Shown here one piece after another: positions 57,470-64,000 of a DNA stretch of 64,000 bases (position 1 is its first letter; each line of letters starts with the position of its first letter). Below the pieces are notes generated by a model. The model was not told the DNA's origin, did no database searches, and saw only the letters and a list, made by a program, of their open reading frames with translations. The position numbers were made by a program, and so were the translations under genes. The stretch spans positions 541,501 through 605,500 of the forward strand of contig NC_090164.1 of NCBI RefSeq assembly GCF_017916325.1, in the 5' to 3' direction. Source of the stretch: Leishmania martiniquensis (Eukaryota > Euglenozoa > Kinetoplastea > Trypanosomatida > Trypanosomatidae).

Positions 57470-60132
57470 GGACGGGAGGAGAAGAGTTGCGGGACTTCCC
57501 GTACTGCTCACGGAGCGCTGGGCACCCTGTGCATGCAGATGTGAGGGTGACCGAATTTTGGTATCGAGACGGGTAATACATCGACTGGCGCATCTCTTTT
57601 TTTTTGTCCCTCTCTTAAGTGGTTTGAGTTAAGCCAAGAAACAGTAATGCAGACCTAATTCAATGCGGCAAGCCTGAAAGAGTGAGTGAGAGAGGAGTTG
57701 AGGAGCAGGAGTGAAGAGCTTGTGCGTGCCCGTGTGATAGACTGTTCGATGCCGAGTACTTCTCTTCCCCCTTGGGCGCTTTCTCTAAAAAAAAGCGTAA
57801 AGACGATTCGTGCGGAGGGCTTATGCGTCTGAAAAAAAAAGGAGGCGAGGGACGCAATAGCGACAGCGATGCAGCGTATATGTGCTGCTACTGGCGCTGG
57901 CACAGATGCCCTTTTTATCAAAGGGGGGCGAAAGGAGTCTCTGTGTTGGGCGAAGAAAGGCCCCCATACCCCTCGGAGTCGACGGAGATCAGAGGGAAAA
58001 GGTGATGAGTCCGGCTTCGGTCTCTTGTCTTGCATGCTTGACCGATGCCGAAGGCGTCGAGCGAGCGTGAGTTTGCGAAGCAGCAGCGTTGGATGCCTTT
58101 CGCTTTTCCCCCCTCGCAGGAAGAGGACCCCTTGCTGTCGCATGTGCTGCTGCATTGCTTTCCATCTTGACACATGCCGGACTCGATTCTATCGTCCTCG
58201 GCCGCGCCGTGCTCGTGTGCTGCGCACTTTATTCTTCCCCAACCTCATCATAATGTCCCCCCTCCCTCGCGTACTCCTTGCCTTGGTGAATCCATTTCAA
58301 AAGAGGTAACCCTCCAACGACTGCAGTACCCACGTCTGGAACGCTACTCCCCCCCTCCACCACCACCACCACACACACACACACACCTACACACTTCTCA
58401 GTTTCCCGACCCCTTCCCGGAGTTCACACATTTTCCTCTCTTCCTCTGTCTCTCCGCTCAGTACACACATATATAACGAAAACGGCAGCTATCCTTTTTC
58501 TCTCTCCTGGCCTTTGGATATTCCTCTCGACCCCTCGTAGAGCACTGCCCTCTTCCCAGGATCCACACTGACGGAGTTCGCATTGCCGTGCTGCCCTTTT
58601 TGAAGTTCGTGTTCCCATCATTGGCTGTAGAGGAAGAAGCGAGAAAACGGTCACACGCCAAAGTGAGCGAGCAGGCAGGCCCCCGAAAGCAATCGTCTCG
58701 GCCTCAACGTAGAACGCAAATCTTACTTGCGAACGCTGTACCGGCGTGTAGGGTAAATCTCTTTTTGTTTTCCCGGCTTGCCAGCGTGCTTTTTGGTGCT
58801 GTGCCCGCGCGTGCGCTGTTTCTTTTTTTGTGTGTGTGTGTCTGTGTGAAAGTGAGAGACACCCTTGACACGAATCCGTCCGGCCAACCCACTCCGCTCC
58901 CTCCCCCTCTTTCACCTGCCCACTTTCCCCGTTGTTAGTCCCTTTCTCGTCACTTTCTCTGCCGCTCTGCGCCGCTTTCTCTCAGAAAGCATTTGCCTCT
59001 GGGCCTGCGCGTGTACGTGTATGTGTGCACCGCCCCACCCACACACTCCCCCCTGTTCTCCTCTACTGTTTACTCTCAGTTTCTAAATAATAACCACGGC
59101 AAGCCCACCACCACGACCCTCAGTGCCCATCTTTCTGTTTGCCCTTTTTTCGAGCGCTCCTTCAGGGCAACGCAAACTAGCGCGATCCGACGCAGGTAGA
59201 CGCAAGCGCGCATTGAGGGAGCTGGGAGAGATCAAGGGAGTGAGGAGCAGGCAAAGAGCTTACCGCTTACTCTAATCGCCCCCCCCGATACGCTTACGCA
59301 CAGAGATAGGCAGAGTGAAGACAGACGAAGCTGCGAAGAAGAAAAAAAGGCGTACAAAAGCAACCGTACCGACTCCATCGACCACAATAACAGCGACAAC
59401 GACCAGAAGAAGAGCGATCGAACCACTTGTGTGCGACGTGTGTGTATTACTTACCGTGTGTTTGCCTTGGTGTATCTGTGCCCTTCTCTGCTTCGCTCTT
59501 TCTTTTCTTTTGCTGGCTTTTCCTTCCAGGGACGTTACGGCCTCTCCTTCTCTCACTCGTTCTCGCTTTTCCCGTTTTCCTTTCGGACTTGCTCACTCGC
59601 TCGTTGTGCACACCTCCTCCCCCCTCCCCCAATCTCTTCCCTTCTCCTCCTTCCCCTTCTCTCGTTCTCCCTTTCCACCCCCGCTCTTCTCCAGCCCAAT
59701 CGATTCCATTGTGCTGTTTTTGCCCTTTTTTCTCTCTCTTTGCCCTCTTCACCCTCATTAAGTTTGTCGTTTCTTTATTTTTTTCTTCTCTTGTTCTGTC
59801 ACCGCTTTCGTGTCCGCCATCGCCGCCCCCTCCCCCCTTCCCTCTCGCGCTATCCCATTTTTTGTGTGCTGTATTCCTCTGCGAACACACAAGGGACAGC
59901 AAACACGGACCCCACCCTCCCTCTCCCTTGGCTACACACGCACTGACGCCACTTTCGCGTCCTTCTCGATCTCCTCTCCACCCCTTCGCTCTACCTTTTC
60001 TTTTCTCGTGCTTTCTCACGTGTTTGTCTCCCTCTCTCTCTGTACGCCTCCGCCACTCGCCTCTCCTTTCTGCTTCTGCCCTGAAGTCCTTGCCCACAAG
60101 CTCCGCGCCTTCCACCTTGCCAAAAAGCAACC
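57470..60132. other. Spacer between LTV1 and RRM gene 4 (2.7 kb)
   Basis: 3'UTR of LTV1 followed by pyrimidine-rich sequence (with CA runs at about 58369-58387 and TG runs near 58832) and the 5'UTR of RRM gene 4. No coding region is supported; frames through 59427-60143 are Ser/Leu/Pro/Phe-rich filler. Confidence 0.6.
59560..59694 (+). promoter_or_regulatory. Candidate spliced-leader acceptor of RRM gene 4
   Basis: A long C/T tract ends in CTCCAG with AG at 59693-59694, similar to the acceptor of RRM gene 3. It would give a 5'UTR of about 440 bases. The AG at 59898-59899 is an alternative. Confidence 0.3.
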
Positions 60133-62532
60133 ATGCCCCATGAGCCAGAGAGCATCTCCAGCGCGCACGGCTCCGGCAACGTCGCGCCGCAGGTGCACAG
60201 CCCCTGCCACTCTGTATCCTCTGCCATCCCGGTCGCCAACGGCCTTCTGTCAACGGGTCTCACAAACTCGTCGTGCTCGGAGCACCCGTTGAGCGAGTCA
60301 AGTGGTGGCGTCTTGGCGCAGCCACACATCTCCGGTAACGTGGCGGACTTCCAGACGTTTCTCGATGAGCCGGGCAATTGGGAATGGGCCATGAATGCCC
60401 TATCCGTTGAGCCGGGGCACAGTGACCGTAACATCTTCGTCTCGAAGCTGCCGCCTACCTTCAAAGACGAGGATCTACACGAGATGTTTCAGAACTTTGG
60501 CCACGTGGTGTCGGCCAAAGTGATGCTAAACGTGAAGACTGGGATCTCGAAGGAGACGGGTTTTGTGCAGTTCGAACGTTACAAGGATGCTCTGCTTGCC
60601 CGCGCCTTCTTTCGCCTTCGTGCGGCATCCTTGCCGACGACGCCTCCGATGCCAGAGGTGGTGACGCAATGGGCTCAGAACAAGCATGACGGTGGACTCT
60701 ACGGCCAGCGATGCCACGAGGCGCGCAAGCTGTTCATCCGAAATGTGCCGGCGAGCATCACCCAGGTCGAGATGAGGGTGTTTGCTGGTCAGTTTGGAAA
60801 TGTCAGTGACATCTCGGTGCATAGCGACACGTATGACCCCTTACCGACAGCTTCCGGGGGGCGGGGGCGACGCCTGAAGCTGACTTGTGCCGACAGAGCC
60901 GAAGGAAAGGAGACGGAGGGGGTGACGCAGAGCGCTGAAACTAGCGAGCACGAGACGATCATCTGCTTCGTTACCTATGCGGAGACCGGGGCAGCAATGC
61001 GGGCATGCAGTGAGATCCACAACACAATGCCATTCGACTCCTGCAACGGAGTGCCGCTGATGGCCAAGCTGGCGGAGGATAACAGTTCTCGTCACGCTCG
61101 GCGCCACCACGGTGCAGCGGCAGCAAATTTGGCGCCCGCCACGTGGGGTACCCGCGCGCCCCTCTGTGAGGCCAGCAGCGTCTACAGCAGTGGTGCACCG
61201 ACGCCTCTCGCCAGTTCGGGCGGCTATCACCGCGGAGGTCACCAGCCTCAAATGCCGGTGTCCCAGCGCCTGCAGCAGCAGCAGCCGTGCAACGCCTCTT
61301 CTTATCACGCCACGCAGTCAAACCCACCGCCGATGCTGGCGGCGAGCTACTTGAGCTCTGACATGTCGCCTGTGCACGGCAGCCAACCATCCACTCCGCA
61401 GTACTCCCCGCAGGGTGCGCAGCGTACCCGCTTCGACATTCCGGCGCCTCGCCGAGCATTTCAGCAGCGCAGCGTCTCAGTATCTCCGACAGCGCATATG
61501 CCGCCCGGCACGGCCGTCACACCTTCCTCATCATCCATGCTCTCCACGACCATGTTACACTCCGCTGAGCCGGGGGCCCGCGCATCGGCAACACCTACAT
61601 CGCCTGCGGAGCCGCTGATGTCGACTCGAGCTCGCCGCTTGCCGCTCCCGCCGGCGCTCTCCGTCGAAGCCACCACGACCCGTGGACTGCCCGTGGCCAA
61701 CTCGGCCCCCGAGAGGCCCTGCCCCAGCTCACCACACTCCTCCTCTGGCGTATTTGTACAGTCTCCGCTCCGTAGCGTTGCGGAGGTTTCCGGGCAGGTG
61801 CCGCACCACTGCCAAAGTGCCGAATTTCCATCGCCAGCGGACAACTGCTCAAGCGTCTCCTACACGCCAGTGCACAACCCTTACATCCAGCAGGAGCCAC
61901 CGCAGCTGTATGAGCAGCAGTACCAGCAGCAGCCCTTGTGCACGTATGACTGCGTCGTCCATAATGCGTACGAGCCAAGCGGTGACTTCTATCAGGAATT
62001 CCACTGCAGCAGCTCAGTTGGCTCAGCGGAGCCAAACTTGCACCTCACCTCGTTCTTGGCGCCATCAGAGGCAGCTCTCGACTATGGCGACTCAGTTGGC
62101 AGCGTAGCGCACAATGTCTATGGGGCTGGAGGTCGCCAGTACAGCGTGGCACCCCTCCGGCAGAGACGCATGGAGCGTCAGGGAACTACAGCGGTCTATG
62201 CAGCGGATGTTGCGCCCTCTACCGAGGTGCCGTACCTCTCGCACTGCGCTGGCTGTGGTGTGCCGCAGGCATACGCGGGCGCCAAGGGTGCGCCTTCTAT
62301 GGACCCAGGCACGCAGCCAGGAGGCTGGGAGGCTAACTCGCGACAACAGACGAACTCGCGGGCGGCCTCCCCTTTCACCCGATACCCCCTGACCATGGTC
62401 CTGAACAGCAGCAGCCAGGCCACCACGCCCAGCAGCGGGGCGTCAAGGTCGATGCGATACCGTAACAATCCATACAGCATGCGCTTCGCTCATACCGCTG
62501 CTCAGGATTCCACCCTCTTCCTGGACAACTGA
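60133..62532 (+). CDS. RNA-binding protein with two RRM domains and internal HNPY motif (RRM gene 4)
   Basis: This 799-residue protein is the most diverged paralogue. RRM1 is at about residues 98-180 (RNP2 IFVSKL, RNP1-like ETGFVQF). RRM2 is at about 199-316 (RNP2 LFIRNV, RNP1-like ICFVTY) and ends in HNTMPFDSCNG...MAKLAED. Like gene 3, its RRM2 carries a long insertion before strand 3, but of different sequence (Gly/Arg then Glu/Thr-rich). The tail is Ser/Pro/Gln-rich with LQQQQP near 380 and YQQQP near 597. HNPY occurs internally at residues 581-584, and the C-terminal equivalent reads RNNPY (777-781), with His replaced by Asn. The ATG at 60133 has A at -3. It is predicted to be an mRNA-binding regulator; targets are unknown. 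Confidence 0.92.
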   Translation: MPHEPESISSAHGSGNVAPQVHSPCHSVSSAIPVANGLLSTGLTNSSCSEHPLSESSGGVLAQPHISGNVADFQTFLDEPGNWEWAMNALSVEPGHSDRNIFVSKLPPTFKDEDLHEMFQNFGHVVSAKVMLNVKTGISKETGFVQFERYKDALLARAFFRLRAASLPTTPPMPEVVTQWAQNKHDGGLYGQRCHEARKLFIRNVPASITQVEMRVFAGQFGNVSDISVHSDTYDPLPTASGGRGRRLKLTCADRAEGKETEGVTQSAETSEHETIICFVTYAETGAAMRACSEIHNTMPFDSCNGVPLMAKLAEDNSSRHARRHHGAAAANLAPATWGTRAPLCEASSVYSSGAPTPLASSGGYHRGGHQPQMPVSQRLQQQQPCNASSYHATQSNPPPMLAASYLSSDMSPVHGSQPSTPQYSPQGAQRTRFDIPAPRRAFQQRSVSVSPTAHMPPGTAVTPSSSSMLSTTMLHSAEPGARASATPTSPAEPLMSTRARRLPLPPALSVEATTTRGLPVANSAPERPCPSSPHSSSGVFVQSPLRSVAEVSGQVPHHCQSAEFPSPADNCSSVSYTPVHNPYIQQEPPQLYEQQYQQQPLCTYDCVVHNAYEPSGDFYQEFHCSSSVGSAEPNLHLTSFLAPSEAALDYGDSVGSVAHNVYGAGGRQYSVAPLRQRRMERQGTTAVYAADVAPSTEVPYLSHCAGCGVPQAYAGAKGAPSMDPGTQPGGWEANSRQQTNSRAASPFTRYPLTMVLNSSSQATTPSSGASRSMRYRNNPYSMRFAHTAAQDSTLFLDN
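61873..61884 (+). other. H-N-P-Y codons in RRM gene 4
   Basis: Residues 581-584, context YTPVHNPYIQ. This is the only full HNPY in this paralogue; the terminal copy at 777-781 has lost the His. It is a candidate MKT1-binding motif in an unusual internal position. Confidence 0.5.
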
Positions 62533-64000
62533 AGGGGGGCCGTTGCAGACACGCTTCACGGCCATGTGTGTCGGTGCGTCTGTGAGCCACTCTCCCCTTT
62601 TTCTTTCGTGGTGGGAAGGTGAGGGAGGGGGGGCTGCAGTCTTGCCTTGATGTATATATGCTCCTCCCCCTTTTCCCATTTGTTTTTGCGTGCGCGCTTT
62701 TCTATGTCGCCGGTGGGTGCCGGGACTGTAGGTGTGTTCTCGTCCATCTTCCCGTCGCGCTTGTCTTCCTCCAGATGGGGGCCGCCAGCAGGCTCGTCTT
62801 GTACGCGGCCTGGTGCGTGTGTGTGCCTCTCTCTCTCCCTTTCTCGTTTCACAGTGAGGGCGCCACCGCGCTGTTCACTGTCGCCATTTAGCCACTCTTC
62901 TATACTTTGCGTGTCCCCAACTGCTCCTCCGTGTTGCGCTCTCATCGTCATCGCTTTTGGCCTTCCAGGGCTCTTCTATCCCGCCGTCGATGCGTTGGCG
63001 TGCTCGCCCCCCCCCCCCCACACATTTTTGTCGTCCAATTTCGTATGGCCGCTACCTGCGTACCTTTTCTCCCTTGCATGTGCGTGTAAAAGGCTGTGTG
63101 CTCAGAGCAGTCCAGCAGGCGCGGGGTGGGAGCTGTTTCTTCTTTATTTCTTGTGTGTGTGTGTTTGTGTGTGAGAGGTTCATTTCAAGCGAAGCAGAGA
63201 GTGACAGCAGATGTGGGAACAAACCAAATCGAGAAGAGCCATGGCGGACGAGAGAGGCATCGGCCTACTCCCCCCTGCCCTCTCCGCGATTCTTGCAGGT
63301 GACGGACGGGATGAAGGAAACGCGCGCAAGCTCCGCCAATGGTTTCGAGAGAGTGCGTTGAAGGGTGCGTTTGTGCTTGTGATCACAGAAGTGCGTCTGC
63401 TTATCCGTAAGGTTGCCTTTTCTTACGAATCATTTTCTTTCCATTTTCGTTGTTTGTGCGTGTGTGTGTATGCATGTCTCTGGCTGGCGTTTCTCTGCCC
63501 CCCTCCCTCCCCTTTGTATTAGTTTCATTATTGTGTGCCCGGCTCTCTCTCTCTTTTACTTTTCAATTGTCGTCATTTTTTTCTGTTTGCTGCTTCCTGT
63601 GTGCATTTTGAGGTGAAACTTCGACGCACATTTTTTTCTTGTTGTTCTCGTCGCCGCTTGCCGGACGTTTCACCTCGTTTTGGCGTTTTCGGTTTCGTTC
63701 TTTAGTGCTCGCTCACGAGTCTTCCCTATCGCTTGCAGATGAGGCGATCACTCTCTTCATTATTTTTTTCTTCTTCCTTAGCTGTTTGGCGATGGGCTCC
63801 TCTTGAATTTTCTAATTGCAGGTATTTTTTTATTTCGTGTGCGCGTATACGCATGTGCCTAACTGTTTGAGCGTTGCGATTTTCTCAATCTAGGCGGTAA
63901 TACTATTCTTTGTCCAGCCGCATAACCGTGGCGATGCAGAGAACTAAGGTCGTCTGGTGTGGTCTACTTGTTCTTTCCGCAAGCTCCAACTTTTCATTTA
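62533..64000. other. 3' flank of RRM gene 4
   Basis: Presumably the 3'UTR of RRM gene 4, rich in T, TG and CT runs. No copy of the GC-rich repeat is present up to the window end. A frame of 93 codons starts at 63241 (ATG in a good context, GCCATGG) but quickly runs into spacer-like sequence and has no recognisable domain. Confidence 0.55.

Noticed and set aside
63241..63522. Small ATG frame in a GCCATGG context after RRM gene 4
   Set aside because: Only the first ~60 codons look protein-like, the rest is spacer; no homology recognised.

Overview
The window looks like nuclear DNA of a trypanosomatid, most likely Leishmania or a close relative. The reasons are: intronless GC-rich reading frames all on one strand; very long pyrimidine-rich spacers full of TG/CA and AT microsatellites, as expected of polycistronic transcription with trans-splicing; and long Ser/Ala/Gly/Gln-rich RNA-binding proteins. 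The species cannot be fixed from the sequence alone.

I support only five protein-coding genes in 64 kb, all on the + strand. Four (11174-13873, 26499-28475, 47442-51968, 60133-62532) are paralogues. Each has two RRM domains back to back in a common arrangement, followed by a long low-complexity tail. The fifth (55472-57469), lying between the third and fourth paralogues, matches LTV1, a 40S ribosomal subunit assembly factor. Three of the four RRM proteins carry an H-N-P-Y tetrapeptide in the tail, two of them close to the C terminus. In trypanosomes this is the known class of short motif that recruits MKT1, a post-transcriptional activator scaffold. The array is therefore best read as a set of mRNA-binding regulators, probably coupled to the MKT1-PBP1 complex.

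The rest is non-coding as far as I can see: about 11 kb before the first gene, 12.6 kb between genes 1 and 2, 19 kb between genes 2 and 3, 3.5 kb before LTV1, 2.7 kb before gene 4 and 1.5 kb at the end. These stretches hold polypyrimidine tracts with AG acceptors, microsatellites, a GC-rich island (about 4960-6580), a cluster of small hairpins (22450-22630) and, most notably, three direct copies of a GC-rich element (15259-15922, 38988-39830, 52624-53444). By eye the copies are almost base-for-base identical. One copy lies somewhere 3' of each of the first three RRM genes, so consecutive copies bracket exactly one RRM gene each.

Two kinds of recent homogenisation are visible: the GC-rich element, and a 276-base stretch covering RRM2 of genes 1 and 2 that differs at only five clustered bases although the rest of the two genes has diverged. 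The most interesting reading is a paralogous RNA-regulator array whose RNA-binding surface is kept identical by gene conversion, whose tails differ, and whose 3' flanks share a repeated element that could act in RNA regulation or in gene amplification.
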